Positions 34,688-43,930 of a DNA stretch of 64,000 bases are shown piece by piece. The notes beneath the pieces are model-generated. The model was given only the letters and a program-made list of their open reading frames with translations. It searched no databases and was not told the origin of the DNA. This DNA is from Methylobacteriaceae bacterium (GTDB taxonomy: Bacteria > Pseudomonadota > Alphaproteobacteria > Rhizobiales > Beijerinckiaceae). How positions within the stretch are numbered: position 1 is the first letter of the stretch; every line of letters starts with the position of its first letter. The DNA is taken from contig JACKJC010000002.1 of NCBI GenBank assembly GCA_020638195.1, positions 930,001 to 994,000 of the forward strand, given 5' to 3'. The translations under genes were made by a program, and so were the position numbers.

Positions 34688-35158
34688 CTAGCGCAGTCCG
34701 CCGAATTGCAGCGCGCCGAAGGGCGCGATGTTGCGTCGTACTGTTGGGGCTTCCCGTGCGGCAGGCGCAAAACCGAGCGTCGTGCTCGCGGCCCCGGCGG
34801 ACGCGAGAGTTGTTTCGGTCTGCGTATCGGCGCTGGCCTGAGCGTTTCCGTCGGATACCGGCTTGTCCGCCTTTTTCTGCTCTGGCGCGGATTTCGGGAC
34901 GCTCGTTCGCCCCGTCCGCTCCGCCTGAACAGGCGTCGCCTTACGCGTCTTCGTGTCGACAGCCGCATGGGCGGTTCGGGACGGCGCGTGGCGCACTATG
35001 CCCATTTTCTGCGCCGAGGCCTTGGAAATACACTTGCCCTTGGAGACCTGAAGAAATTGCCCTGACGGGCAGGTCTTGGCTGCTGCGGGCGCGGTTGTGA
35101 ACGCCGCAAGGCCGCAACCTGCAAGGCCCAGGAAAACAGGTCGAATGTTGTTTCGCAT
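34688..35158 (-). CDS. Secreted protein of unknown function
   Basis: A 156-residue protein with a signal peptide (residues 1-26, cut after APAAA) and a mature N-terminus KTCPSGQFLQVSKGKCISK with two cysteines ten residues or so apart. The remainder is a low-complexity, Thr/Ala/Lys-rich, probably disordered tail. No family was recognised. It could be a periplasmic or surface protein and lies at the edge of the region that separates mazG from hflX. Confidence 0.65.
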   Translation of the reverse strand: MRNNIRPVFLGLAGCGLAAFTTAPAAAKTCPSGQFLQVSKGKCISKASAQKMGIVRHAPSRTAHAAVDTKTRKATPVQAERTGRTSVPKSAPEQKKADKPVSDGNAQASADTQTETTLASAGAASTTLGFAPAAREAPTVRRNIAPFGALQFGGLR

Positions 35159-35297
35159 ATCGGGGGCTCCCCTTTTGACTGAGCTACGGACCAGGGGTGG
35201 CGCGATGCGCTGCGCGCCGGTCGTGATAGGAGGGGGCCTTATTGACTGAAATATGGCCGGGTTCGCGGCGGTTCAGGGGCGCCGGGCCATCGCGGGG

Positions 35298-35516
35298 TCA
35301 GTGGACGCTCGCGTTCGGGAACCGCCGCAGCACGCGTTCCACGCGTTCAGGGCCGACGCGTATGTCGATCGTCAGCGAACCATCCCTGCCCGTCTTGCGC
35401 GTCAGAACCTCGCCGTTCTCGTAAAGCCAGGCGAGCCCTGCCCCGTCGGCGGCCGGCACCTTGACGCGCAACAGGCGCTTCGCCTTTTTGTTGCAGCCGA
35501 GTTCTATTTCAGACAT
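35298..35516 (-). pseudogene. Duplicated 3' fragment of hflX (72 codons)
   Basis: Residues from LLRVKVPAADG through RVLRRFP repeat the C-terminus of the intact hflX at 36701, but the preceding 15 residues (SEIELGCNKKAKR) are unrelated and the end differs (NASVH instead of DAR). At DNA level the copies at 35316-35474 and 36713-36871 match over 159 bases with six mismatches and no gaps (offset exactly 1397). It is a scar of a duplication or of insertion in the hflX 3' end. It could be translated, but the GTPase core is absent. Confidence 0.8.
35316..35474. repeat. Direct repeat, left copy (hflX 3'-end duplicate)
   Basis: Pairs with 36713-36871. About 96% identical. Brackets a ~1.24-kb segment with two unrelated genes. 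Confidence 0.9.
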
Positions 35517-35558
35517 TGTGCCGCGCGAAAATCGGGACCGATTTGGCGAACGGCTAGA

Positions 35559-36227
35559 ATGGTCGAAGAATCACCCAGCAAGCTGCAAAAGGCGGACAAG
35601 TCACTAGCTGCCGCCGCGGGGATAGGGACGTCTCTCGCAAAGATCGCTGCCATTTTCGCTGTTGTTGGGACTGTGTTGACCGCCGCATGGCTTCATGGTC
35701 CGAGCTATGTGGCGCAGAAGCTTTGCGAGGCCGACGACATGGCAACGGTCGGCCGAGTGGTGATATGCGGTTTGTTTCCTCCCGCGCCAACCAACAGACA
35801 ATTGCCCAAGCCCCACCCGACGCCCGGGCCGACGATACAGGAAGCGCCAAACGAGAAACCGTCGGAACCCGCAAAGCCTCATGTGCAACAATCAACGCCA
35901 GCTGGCGCTCAACTTGCTCCCGAAGCGGCAGCGGCGGCCGTCCATCCTCCGAGCATTCGATCGGACGGCTGTATCGACTTGAGCGGGGCGGCGAGTGGTC
36001 CGGCTCGGGTAGAGGTTGGAACGCGGTTGTGTTCGGTGAACGATCAGGTTGTCATAACTGCGATCGACTCGAATTCGATTGCCTACTCTCTCAACGGCGG
36101 CTATGCGACGTGGTGCAAAGTCGGGCGGCAATGCGGGTTCGATTTCGACAACATCTTCAGATTTCGCGTTCGTATCGTCGGCGCGTCTTCGTCTGAAAAG
36201 GCGGTTGCCGACTTATTGCCAGAATAG
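35559..36227 (+). CDS. Single-pass membrane-anchored protein of unknown function
   Basis: A 222-residue protein with a short cytoplasmic N-terminus, one transmembrane helix (about residues 20-45, IAAIFAVVGTVLTAAWLHG), a Pro/Glu/Ala-rich linker, and a C-terminal domain containing four cysteines (SDGCIDL, TRLCSVN, TWCKVGRQCGFDF), probably periplasmic and disulfide-bonded. I recognise no family. It lies inside the segment bracketed by the hflX-end repeats, whose composition is visibly less GC-rich than the surroundings. The start at 35559 avoids overlap with the repeat. Confidence 0.65.
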   Translation: MVEESPSKLQKADKSLAAAAGIGTSLAKIAAIFAVVGTVLTAAWLHGPSYVAQKLCEADDMATVGRVVICGLFPPAPTNRQLPKPHPTPGPTIQEAPNEKPSEPAKPHVQQSTPAGAQLAPEAAAAAVHPPSIRSDGCIDLSGAASGPARVEVGTRLCSVNDQVVITAIDSNSIAYSLNGGYATWCKVGRQCGFDFDNIFRFRVRIVGASSSEKAVADLLPE

Positions 36228-36257
36228 AGGCGTCATTACCTTCGGAGAGCTTGTTGC

Positions 36258-36677
36258 ATGAAATACAAAATGTTTGCTTACCTGCTCGCCGGTTCTTGTG
36301 TGGTCGGATTTCAAGCACACGCCCAGCAGGCGCCGCGTCATGCTTTACCCCCGGCGACGCCGTTGATGGCGATTTCCGGAGATGGCATGTTCGGATTGAA
36401 GCTGGGGCAGTCGATCGATTTGACAGATCGGAAGGTGTTAATGACGTTTCCGCGCAATGGATACAATACCGCATCGAATTTCGATAAAAAATTCGTATCC
36501 ATAAAGTTCAATGGCAGCGATTTCGGCATGACTCAAGGCAATAGATTGAATCTAAAAGACTTTAATCCAACGAGTAAACAATTTGCGTCGATGCGCGAAT
36601 GTTTCATCGATTTCATTGACATATCCGCTCCGAGCGGCGCGACGCCGGTTGCAACTTTTCGTTTTGAATGCAAGTGA
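36258..36677 (+). CDS. Secreted protein of unknown function, low GC
   Basis: A 139-residue protein with a signal peptide (MKYKMFAYLLAGSCVVGF.., cut after AHA) and a mature domain rich in F, N, K and D, with two cysteines (MRECFID and FECK). Codon use is clearly more AT-rich than neighbouring genes (many AAA, AAT, GAT, TTT), a sign of recent transfer. Only 30 bases separate it from the upstream membrane gene, so the two probably form one unit. Function unknown. Confidence 0.7.
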   Translation: MKYKMFAYLLAGSCVVGFQAHAQQAPRHALPPATPLMAISGDGMFGLKLGQSIDLTDRKVLMTFPRNGYNTASNFDKKFVSIKFNGSDFGMTQGNRLNLKDFNPTSKQFASMRECFIDFIDISAPSGATPVATFRFECK

Positions 36678-36700
36678 CGCGGTCCGCGAGAACCTGACCG

Positions 36701-38053
36701 TCAGCGGGCGTCCGGGAACCGCCGCAGCACGCGCTTCACGCGCTCAGGGCCGACGCGTATGTCGATCGTCAGCGAACCATCCCTGCCCGCCTTGCGCGTC
36801 AGAACCTCGCCGTTCTCGTAAAGCCAGGCGAGCCCTGCCCCGTCGGCGGCTGGCACCTTCACGCGCAACAGCTTGCGCTCGCTCGCCATGCGGCTTTCGA
36901 TCGCCGCGAGCAGCGTATCGATCCCTTCGCCCGTGATCGCAGAGACAAGCACGGGCCGCGCCTCGGCCGGCCGGCTCATCGTCGCCTGCAACAAGCCGGC
37001 GCGGCGTTCTTCGCTCAGGAGGTCGGCTTTGTTCCAGATCTCGATGAGGCGGCGATGGTCATGCGGCTCGACGCCGAGGTCGGCGAGGATGCGCTCGACG
37101 TCGGCGCTCTGCGCTTCCGTATCCTCGTGGCTGACGTCGCGGACGTGCAGAACCACGTCGGCCTCGATGACTTCTTCGAGTGTCGCGCGAAAAGCCGAAA
37201 CCAGCATGGTCGGCAGGTCGGAAATGAAGCCGACGGTATCGGACAGGATGATGCGCGCGCCGTGCGGCAGTTTCACCGCGCGAAGCGTAGGGTCCAGGGT
37301 GGCGAACAGCAGATCCTTGGCGAAGACCTCCGACTGCGTCAGCCGGTTGAACAGCGTCGACTTGCCGGCGTTCGTATAGCCGACCAGCGCCACCACCGGA
37401 TAAGGCGCGTCCTGGCGCTTCTTGCGATGCAAGCCACGCGTACGCTTGACCTGTTCGAGATCCTTCTCGATCCGGCTCATGCGCTCCTGGATCAGGCGGC
37501 GGTCGGTTTCGATCTGCGTTTCGCCGGGGCCGCCGAGAAAGCCGAAGCCGCCGCGCTGGCGTTCGAGATGGGTCCATGAGCGCACGAGTCGCGACTTCTG
37601 GTACGAGAGATGGGCTAGCTCCACCTGCAGCGCGCCCTCTCGCGTGCGCGCGCGCTTGCCGAAAATTTCGAGGATGAGCCCCGTGCGGTCGATGACCTTG
37701 GCTGAAAAAGCCTTCTCGAGGTTGCGTTGCTGCACCGGCGACAGCGCGCAATCCATGATGACGAGCTCGGCCTCGTTTTCCTTCACGAGGCTCGCGATTT
37801 CCTCGACCTTGCCCTTGCCGAGATAGGTCGCAGGGCGCACCTGCGCGAGCAGGACGAGGCTCGTCGCGACAATGTCGAGATCGATGGCGCGGGCGAGGCC
37901 TTCGGCTTCCTCCAGCCGCGCCTGCGGGCCGCGCAGGTTCGTGTCGCCCTGCGCGGCGCGCGCGTTGGGATAGGGGCCGACGACGAGCGCCCGCGCGCCC
38001 GCGGCGGCGGCCGCGCGCGCTTCGAGGTCGAGCCCTCTGTCTCCGTGGTGCAA
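36701..38053 (-). CDS. hflX: Ribosome-associated GTPase HflX
   Basis: A 450-residue GTPase that splits stalled 70S ribosomes. The N-terminal HflX domain includes TYLGKGKVEEIA and the coiled-coil segment GPGETQIETDRRLI (both hallmarks). The G domain has GYTNAGKSTLFNRL (G1), DPTLRAVKL, DTVGFISDLP (G3) and NKAD (G4). The C-terminal ~60 residues are the domain duplicated at 35298. Translation begins at TTG 38053, with no better start; it follows hfq, as in other proteobacteria. Confidence 0.94.
   Translation of the reverse strand: MHHGDRGLDLEARAAAAAGARALVVGPYPNARAAQGDTNLRGPQARLEEAEGLARAIDLDIVATSLVLLAQVRPATYLGKGKVEEIASLVKENEAELVIMDCALSPVQQRNLEKAFSAKVIDRTGLILEIFGKRARTREGALQVELAHLSYQKSRLVRSWTHLERQRGGFGFLGGPGETQIETDRRLIQERMSRIEKDLEQVKRTRGLHRKKRQDAPYPVVALVGYTNAGKSTLFNRLTQSEVFAKDLLFATLDPTLRAVKLPHGARIILSDTVGFISDLPTMLVSAFRATLEEVIEADVVLHVRDVSHEDTEAQSADVERILADLGVEPHDHRRLIEIWNKADLLSEERRAGLLQATMSRPAEARPVLVSAITGEGIDTLLAAIESRMASERKLLRVKVPAADGAGLAWLYENGEVLTRKAGRDGSLTIDIRVGPERVKRVLRRFPDAR
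36713..36871. repeat. Direct repeat, right copy (genuine 3' end of hflX)
   Basis: Pairs with 35316-35474; see that entry. This copy is in the intact gene. Confidence 0.9.
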
Positions 38054-38070
38054 ACGCTTGTCCGTTTCGC

Positions 38071-38322
38071 CTATTTTTCCGGCGCCTCTTCGGAAGGGTC
38101 GAACATCTGGATCGGCGCTCCCGGCATGATCGTGGAAATGGCGTGCTTGTAGACCAGCTGCGAATGGCCGTCACGACGCAGCAGCACGCAGAAATTGTCG
38201 AACCAGGTCACAACGCCTTGCAACTTCACGCCGTTCACGAGGAATATCGTCAGCGGAATTTTCTGTTTGCGGACATGGTTGAGGAAGGTGTCCTGGAGAT
38301 TCTGCGCGCGTTCAGTCGCCAT
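38071..38322 (-). CDS. hfq: RNA chaperone Hfq
   Basis: An 83-residue Sm-like hexameric RNA chaperone that supports sRNA-mRNA pairing. The Sm1 motif is NLQDTFLNHVRKQKIPLTIFLVNGVKLQG (read in parts) and the Sm2 motif contains YKHAISTIMP. The C-terminal tail is short, as is typical of alphaproteobacteria. I use the ATG at 38322 (MATERAQ), which agrees with the usual start; an upstream in-frame ATG adds 25 unlikely residues. Cotranscription with hflX is likely (gap 17 bases). Confidence 0.96.
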   Translation of the reverse strand: MATERAQNLQDTFLNHVRKQKIPLTIFLVNGVKLQGVVTWFDNFCVLLRRDGHSQLVYKHAISTIMPGAPIQMFDPSEEAPEK

Positions 38323-38490
38323 AACGTTTGACCTGCTTTTCTTGGCGTCCCGCAATTGGACGCAGTTCACATTGCCCGCCAGCAAACTCGGCGCCATGTC
38401 GCCGCGTAGGCCCCCATACAGACAAGTTGCTGACTATAGGTGTGCTTTGCTGTTCTTTCCAACAAGGACCGCACACTGAAAACTTTAGTC

Positions 38491-39033
38491 CTATACTCCC
38501 GGCCAGATTGTGGCGGCGAGCGCCGCGGTCAACGCGAAAGCGCCGAGAGCATAAATGGGGTTAACGCCCGTAAATATGACAAGCGCGGCCGTCGCCGCCG
38601 TTGCGACATAGCCGAGCGCATTATGGTCGGCCGCGCGCGCCATCACGAGGCTCGAGGACAGGACAAGGCCGATCGCGATCGGTGTCAGCCCCGCCTTCAC
38701 CGAATCGAACCAGGCGGCGCGCCCGTAGCGGGCGACGAACCGGCCCGTGATCCAGGCGAGCGCGCAGGTGGGTACGAGCGCCGCAAGCGTCGCGACGATC
38801 AGGCCGGCGACGCCCGCCATTTTCCAGCCGACGAGGCTCAAGACCATGATGTTGGGCCCAGGCGCCACCTGCCCCAGCGCGAAGAGATTCGCGAATTCCG
38901 AATCGTTCATCCACCCGAGCACGTCGACGAGCTGCCGATGCATTTCTGGCGCGATGGCGTTGGCGCCGCCGATGGCGACGAGCGACAGGATCGAAAAGTC
39001 GATCGCGATCCGCAGGAGGACGTCGCCCTTCAT
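38491..39033 (-). CDS. Chromate transporter, second half (CHR family)
   Basis: A 180-residue membrane protein, about six helices, one half of a two-gene chromate transporter. The family signature SEFANLFALGQVAPGPNIMVLSLVGW contains the conserved GQVxPGPN. It pairs with the 191-residue half directly upstream, overlapping it by four bases. Such pairs are thought to export chromate, or a related anion, from the cytoplasm. The substrate is not proven by sequence. Confidence 0.88.
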   Translation of the reverse strand: MKGDVLLRIAIDFSILSLVAIGGANAIAPEMHRQLVDVLGWMNDSEFANLFALGQVAPGPNIMVLSLVGWKMAGVAGLIVATLAALVPTCALAWITGRFVARYGRAAWFDSVKAGLTPIAIGLVLSSSLVMARAADHNALGYVATAATAALVIFTGVNPIYALGAFALTAALAATIWPGV

Positions 39034-39605
39034 GGCCTCCGCCTGAAATGGAAGAAGGCGATCGAGGCCGGTCCGAAGATCAGGACGGCCCACAGTAGCG
39101 GCATCCGAAAGACGCCGACGGAGACGAAGACCGCCGCGCAGACGCCAGCCTGCACCGGATCGAGCCGCGCGCCGCGCGCCATCTTCACACCGGCCGCGAA
39201 GACGAGGCCTGCGGCCGCGGAGGCCGCGCCGCCGACGGCGATGCGCACGAGCTGCGCGGCCGAGAGATAATCGTAGGCGATCCCGATCGCCAGGACGGCC
39301 AGCAACGGCACGACCATCAGGCCGGCGACAGAGACGAAGGCGCCGGCGAAGCCCGCATAGCGCTGGCCGAGCACGACGCAGAGATTGGGGGTGTTCGGGC
39401 CGGGCAGGACCTGGCAGATGCCGAGAAGGGCCGCGTATTCGCGGTCGTCCAGCCAGCGGCGATCCTCGACGACCATGCGCCGCGCCCAGGCCGTGACGCC
39501 GCCGAAGCCCATCATCCCGACCCATGCCCAGCCCAGAAACATGTCAAGGAGTGTCGGGGTCTCCGACGCTTTCGCGCCGGCTTCGGCATCGCTCACGCGC
39601 CACAC
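39030..39605 (-). CDS. Chromate transporter, first half (CHR family)
   Basis: A 191-residue membrane protein with about six helices. It has MGFGGVTAWARRMVVE and YAALLGICQVLPGPNTPNL, the CHR signature in its first-half version. In single-gene ChrA the two halves are fused, so this is the split (short-chain) form. It is translated first in the pair. Confidence 0.88.
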   Translation of the reverse strand: MWRVSDAEAGAKASETPTLLDMFLGWAWVGMMGFGGVTAWARRMVVEDRRWLDDREYAALLGICQVLPGPNTPNLCVVLGQRYAGFAGAFVSVAGLMVVPLLAVLAIGIAYDYLSAAQLVRIAVGGAASAAAGLVFAAGVKMARGARLDPVQAGVCAAVFVSVGVFRMPLLWAVLIFGPASIAFFHFRRRP

Positions 39606-39703
39606 TCCACATGAATCGAATCGATCATGCGATCATGGCGGCGCGTCAGGGCGAAGGGGAGAGGCATTTGTGTCTCTCCCGGCTCCGGCTAGACGAGTCG
39701 GGC

Positions 39704-40087
39704 TCAGAAAGAAGAGTCCTTGACCTTTTCCACGCTCCTGTCGGCGGTTTCCATCGCGCGCTGCGAAAGCTTCTGCGTCGCCTGCGCGGCCTGTTCGCCG
39801 GTTTCGGCCGCCTGCTCGGCCGTCGCGGTCATGATGTCGGCGATCTTGCGCGAATGGTCGGTGAAAGCCGCCATCAGCTTCTTCATGTAGTCGAAATGGA
39901 TGCGGGTCGCGTCCGCGAGCGTGCGGGCGCCGGCGAGATCGCGTCCTGCATTCGTGGCGCTCTCGAAGTTGCGGACGGACAGGTTCAGCGTTTCCTGACC
40001 GATCCGGCGCGCCTTGTCGCCGAATCCGATCGATCGGTCGATCATGCCGGATATATCGATCCCGGCCGTGTCGAAGCTCTGTTGCAT
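39704..40087 (-). CDS. Phasin family protein
   Basis: A 127-residue helical, amphipathic protein that fits the phasin family, which coats polyhydroxyalkanoate granules. It has no signal peptide; the C-terminal half has heptad-type repeats rich in Ala/Gln/Thr (TATAEQAAETGEQAAQATQKL). An SD (GAGAGGA) precedes the ATG at 40087. A PHA role is inferred from family; no PHA synthase lies nearby. Confidence 0.75.
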   Translation of the reverse strand: MQQSFDTAGIDISGMIDRSIGFGDKARRIGQETLNLSVRNFESATNAGRDLAGARTLADATRIHFDYMKKLMAAFTDHSRKIADIMTATAEQAAETGEQAAQATQKLSQRAMETADRSVEKVKDSSF

Positions 40088-40175
40088 GGCAAATCCTCTC
40101 GCTGCCCGGCCCCGTACCGACAACGCGGCAGGACGCAGGACGTTCGCGCGAGCGCGAGAGAAATCGACGCGCGGA

Positions 40176-41540
40176 TCAGTCGATCGACAGCGATTTCAGT
40201 TTGCGGTGAAGCGCGGAGCGCTCCATGCCGATAAATTCCGCCGTGCGGGAAATATTGCCGCCGAAGCGGCTGATCTGGGCCACCAGATACTCGCGCTCGA
40301 AAACCTCGCGCGCCTCGCGCAACGGCAGGCTCATCAGCTTCTCGCCCCCTGCCCCGTTGGGCGTGGCCGGCACCAGCGCGCCGATTTCGGAGGGCAGCAT
40401 TTCGGCCGTGATCTCGGCCTCCGGGTCGCCAGCGGTCAGGATCATCAGGCGCTCGACGTTGTTGCGCAGCTGGCGGATGTTGCCCGGCCAGTCATGCGAT
40501 TGCAGCACGGCCATCGCATCGGCGCCGATCATGCGGCGCGGCATGCCCGTAGTCTGCGACACTTGCTCCATGAAGAATTCGATGAGTTCCGGGATGTCGT
40601 CGCGTCGATCCGCGAGCGAAGGCACGACGATCGGCACGACGGACAGGCGATGGAACAATTCCTCGCGGAACTGGCCGTCCGCGATCTCCTTGGCGAGATC
40701 GCGCGAGGAGGACGAAATGATGCGCACGTCGACATGCACGCGCGTCGCGCCGTCGACGCGCTGGAAGTTCTGGTCGACGAGAACGCGCAGGATCTTGGCC
40801 TGGGTCTCGCGCGGCATGTCCGCGACCTCGTCGATATAGAGCGTGCCGCCGTGCGCCTCCTCGAGCGCGCCGACCTTGCGGCGGCCGTCCTTGCCCTCGG
40901 AGCCGAAGAGCTCGAGCTCCATGTTCTCGGGCGTGATGGTGGCGGCGTTGATGACCACGAACGGACCCGCCGCCCGGCCGGAGGCCTCGTGAATCGAGCG
41001 GGCGACGAGCTCCTTGCCGGCGCCGGGCGCGCCGGTGATCAGCACGCGCGAATTCGCGGGGGCGACGCGCTCGATCACCTGCCGCAGCTGGTTCATGGCG
41101 CTCGACTTGCCGACGATCCGGTCGGCTGCGCCGGCGCGCGAGCGCAATTCGCTGACCTCGCGCTTGAGGCGCGAGGCCTCGAGCGCGCGGTCGGCGACAA
41201 GCACGAGACGATCCGCCTTGAAGGGCTTTTCGATGAAGTCATAGGCGCCGGCGCGGATGGCGCTGACCGCCGTCTCGATATTGCCGTGGCCGGAGATCAT
41301 CACGACCGGCAGCGCCGGATGATGCTCCTTGATGACGTTGAGCAATTGCAGCCCGTCGAGGCGGGAGCCCTGCATCCAGATGTCGAGGAACATCAGATGC
41401 GGCCTGCGCGCCTCGATGGCTGCAAGGGCTTCGTCGGAATTCTTCGCGGTGCGGGTCGAATGGCCCTCGTCCGAAAGAATGCCCGAGACGATGTCGCGGA
41501 TGTCGGCTTCGTCGTCGACGATGAGAATGTCTGTCGCCAT
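40176..41540 (-). CDS. ntrX: Nitrogen-stress response regulator NtrX
   Basis: A 454-residue response regulator. Receiver domain with phospho-acceptor Asp53 (FLDIWMQG), AAA+ domain with Walker A GAPGAGKE and Walker-B-like GTLYIDEVAD, and Fis-type HTH at the C-terminus (ISRTAEFIGMERSALHRKL). The GAFTGA loop that contacts sigma-54 is replaced (SEGKDGRRKVGALEEA), which is characteristic of NtrX and implies sigma-54-independent regulation. Partner of NtrY, in nitrogen and envelope/redox control. It lies four bases downstream of ntrY. Confidence 0.95.
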   Translation of the reverse strand: MATDILIVDDEADIRDIVSGILSDEGHSTRTAKNSDEALAAIEARRPHLMFLDIWMQGSRLDGLQLLNVIKEHHPALPVVMISGHGNIETAVSAIRAGAYDFIEKPFKADRLVLVADRALEASRLKREVSELRSRAGAADRIVGKSSAMNQLRQVIERVAPANSRVLITGAPGAGKELVARSIHEASGRAAGPFVVINAATITPENMELELFGSEGKDGRRKVGALEEAHGGTLYIDEVADMPRETQAKILRVLVDQNFQRVDGATRVHVDVRIISSSSRDLAKEIADGQFREELFHRLSVVPIVVPSLADRRDDIPELIEFFMEQVSQTTGMPRRMIGADAMAVLQSHDWPGNIRQLRNNVERLMILTAGDPEAEITAEMLPSEIGALVPATPNGAGGEKLMSLPLREAREVFEREYLVAQISRFGGNISRTAEFIGMERSALHRKLKSLSID

Positions 41541-41543
41541 GGC

Positions 41544-43814
41544 TTATGTCGCGCTTTTTTCCTGATCGTTCCGGTGCATTTGGATCTGGTCGGGCGCGCT
41601 CGCGCTGTGCGCCTCGGCGCCTCCCGAAATCCGCATATAGAGTCGAACATGCGCGCCAGGCCCCTCCGGCGCGTCCAGAAGTTCGATGCCGCCCCCGTGA
41701 TCTTCCATGATCTTGGCGACGATGGGCAGGCCGAGGCCGGTGCCTTCGCTGCGGGTCGTCACGTAGGGTTCCAGCAGCCGTTGCCGGTTCTCGCTCGGAA
41801 AACCGCGCCCGTTGTCGATGACGTCGATCGCGGCGAATTCGTCCGAGATCGCGACGGAGACGTCGATGCGGCCGGGCCCGTTCGCGCCCTCGACGGCGAC
41901 GACGCCTTCAGTCGCGTTCTTCACGATATTCGTCAGGGCCTGCGACACCAGCCGCCGGTCGAATTTCGCCGCGAGACTTTCGACGGGATAGCGCTCCACG
42001 ATCTCTATGTCGGGATGGCCGACTCGCATCAGGAAGACGACCTGCTTCACGCACTGGATCAGCTCGTCCTCCTCGAGCCGCGCCTTGGGCATGCGGGCGA
42101 AAGAGGAGAATTCGTCGACCATGCGCTTGATGTCGTCGACCTGGCGCACGATCGTGTCCGTGCATTGGTCGAAGACTTCCTTGTCGGCCGTGATGACGCG
42201 CCCGTACTTGCGCTTCAACCGTTCGGCCGAGAGCTGGATCGGGGTCAGCGGGTTCTTGATTTCGTGCGCGATGCGCCGCGCCACGTCCGCCCACGCGGAA
42301 GTGCGCTGCGCGGTCACAAGGTCTGTAATGTCGTCGAGCGTGATGACGAAGCTTCGCCCCTCATCGGCCGCCGATCCCGATGTGACGCTGACATTGACGA
42401 TGCGCTCGCGTCCGCCGCGCGTGAGCGATATCTGGCTCTGCACAGAACGACGCTGGGCGGCGGCGTCCTGCAGGATTCCAGACACTTCGGGCAGCGCATC
42501 GGAAATCGGCTGGCCGATCGCGCTCGCGCCGCCCTCGACGTTCATCAACTTGTCGGCGGAGGGATTGACCACTGTCACGATGCCGGAGGGATCCACGCCG
42601 ACCACCGCCGCCGGCACGCCTGACAGAACCGCTTCCGTGAAGGCGCGGCGCTCGTCGATCACCTGGTTGGCCGCGAGCAGCCGGTTCTGCTGGACGCGCA
42701 GTTCCGAAGTCATCTTGTTGAAGGTCTCGCCGAGATGGGCGAGATCGCCCTCCCCCTTGTCGATCGGCACGCGCACGTAGAGATTGCCGGTCGCGACCTC
42801 GTCGGTCGCCGAGATCAGGCGGCGGATCGGGGCGACGAGGCGATTGGCGAAGGCGAGGCCCAGCCAGATCGCCGACAGGAGCATGATCAGCGAGATCAGG
42901 CCGAACATGCTCGCGAAGGCGATGACGAGATTGCGTCGCTGGCCCTCGAAGGAATTGTAGACGGCGATGAGATTGGCCGCCTGCTGCGGAAATTCCATCG
43001 TGAAGGGATCGACGGGCCGCGAGACGTAGAGGAATACGCCCGGAAAGGCGGCGATCGGGCGCAGCGCGATGAAGGACTTGCCTTCGTCCGCGACCACGCA
43101 GGTCGGCTCGTGCTTGCGGGCTTCCGCGAAATCGCTCGCTTCGGGCTTCACGAGCGCCGCCGCCTCCTTGCCGGCTGGCGGGAAGTCGGCCTTTTCCAGC
43201 GTCTCGCCGTTCTCGCGGATCAGGGCGGCCTGCGTGAAGCCGAGGTACTGGGCGCGCGAGGCGAAGAATTCATGAAACAGCGCCCGGTCGGCGTCGTACA
43301 TGGGCTTGGCGCGATCGAGATCGGCGGCGGTGAGCTGGGTCTCCTGCAACAGCGAGCGGCACTGCGACTGACGAAAAAGGCGCGCCGCCTCGGCCGTGTT
43401 GAAGATGAAGGCCCTGACGTCGCGCAGGAAGGCCGGGCTGATCGCCTGGTTGATGGTGATCGAGCCGACGATGGCGATGACGAGCGCGGGCGCGGCGGCG
43501 GCGATCGAAAAGGCGCGCACGATTCTGAAATGCAGGCCCGAACCCGCCGCGCCACGCCGCCACGCGGCGACCAATGTCCAACCCTCGATCACCACGAGGG
43601 TGAGAACGACGATCAGGGAAACGACATTCGCAACGAACAGAGCCAGCGCCAGCCGGTCGCCGACGGCGACCGGGGTCAGGCCGGCCAGCAGGAAGAAGGT
43701 CGCGAGCGCGCACAGCAACGCGAAGCCGACCGCGACCGCCGCGAGGCGCTGCAGCAGACGCCGCCTCGTGCGCCGCGCCGGCTGCGGCGCGTTCAATGTG
43801 TCGGCATCGGACAT
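41544..43814 (-). CDS. ntrY: Sensor histidine kinase NtrY
   Basis: A 756-residue transmembrane kinase: three or four N-terminal helices, an extracytoplasmic region, a HAMP linker (after residue ~320), a PAS domain, then HisKA with HEIKNPLTPIQLSAERLKRK and an HATPase domain with N-box (NIVKNATE), DNGRGF and GTGLGLPIV. It phosphorylates NtrX in response to nitrogen or redox status. It lies in the ntrB-ntrC-ntrY-ntrX order usual for rhizobia. Confidence 0.95.
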   Translation of the reverse strand: MSDADTLNAPQPARRTRRRLLQRLAAVAVGFALLCALATFFLLAGLTPVAVGDRLALALFVANVVSLIVVLTLVVIEGWTLVAAWRRGAAGSGLHFRIVRAFSIAAAAPALVIAIVGSITINQAISPAFLRDVRAFIFNTAEAARLFRQSQCRSLLQETQLTAADLDRAKPMYDADRALFHEFFASRAQYLGFTQAALIRENGETLEKADFPPAGKEAAALVKPEASDFAEARKHEPTCVVADEGKSFIALRPIAAFPGVFLYVSRPVDPFTMEFPQQAANLIAVYNSFEGQRRNLVIAFASMFGLISLIMLLSAIWLGLAFANRLVAPIRRLISATDEVATGNLYVRVPIDKGEGDLAHLGETFNKMTSELRVQQNRLLAANQVIDERRAFTEAVLSGVPAAVVGVDPSGIVTVVNPSADKLMNVEGGASAIGQPISDALPEVSGILQDAAAQRRSVQSQISLTRGGRERIVNVSVTSGSAADEGRSFVITLDDITDLVTAQRTSAWADVARRIAHEIKNPLTPIQLSAERLKRKYGRVITADKEVFDQCTDTIVRQVDDIKRMVDEFSSFARMPKARLEEDELIQCVKQVVFLMRVGHPDIEIVERYPVESLAAKFDRRLVSQALTNIVKNATEGVVAVEGANGPGRIDVSVAISDEFAAIDVIDNGRGFPSENRQRLLEPYVTTRSEGTGLGLPIVAKIMEDHGGGIELLDAPEGPGAHVRLYMRISGGAEAHSASAPDQIQMHRNDQEKSAT

Positions 43815-43930
43815 CGGCCCCCAACGATCCGTTCTGCTCCGTCGAAACGGCTAACGGATGCGCGGCTGAGTTGCAACCGCGCAACGGTGTTGCGCAATTG
43901 CGACGTTTTTCTGGCGCCGGAGGGAGTTTT

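Noticed and set aside
40014..42623. 869-codon plus-strand frame over ntrX/ntrY
   Set aside because: Antisense shadow of two well-identified genes; composition typical of GC-rich noncoding frames.
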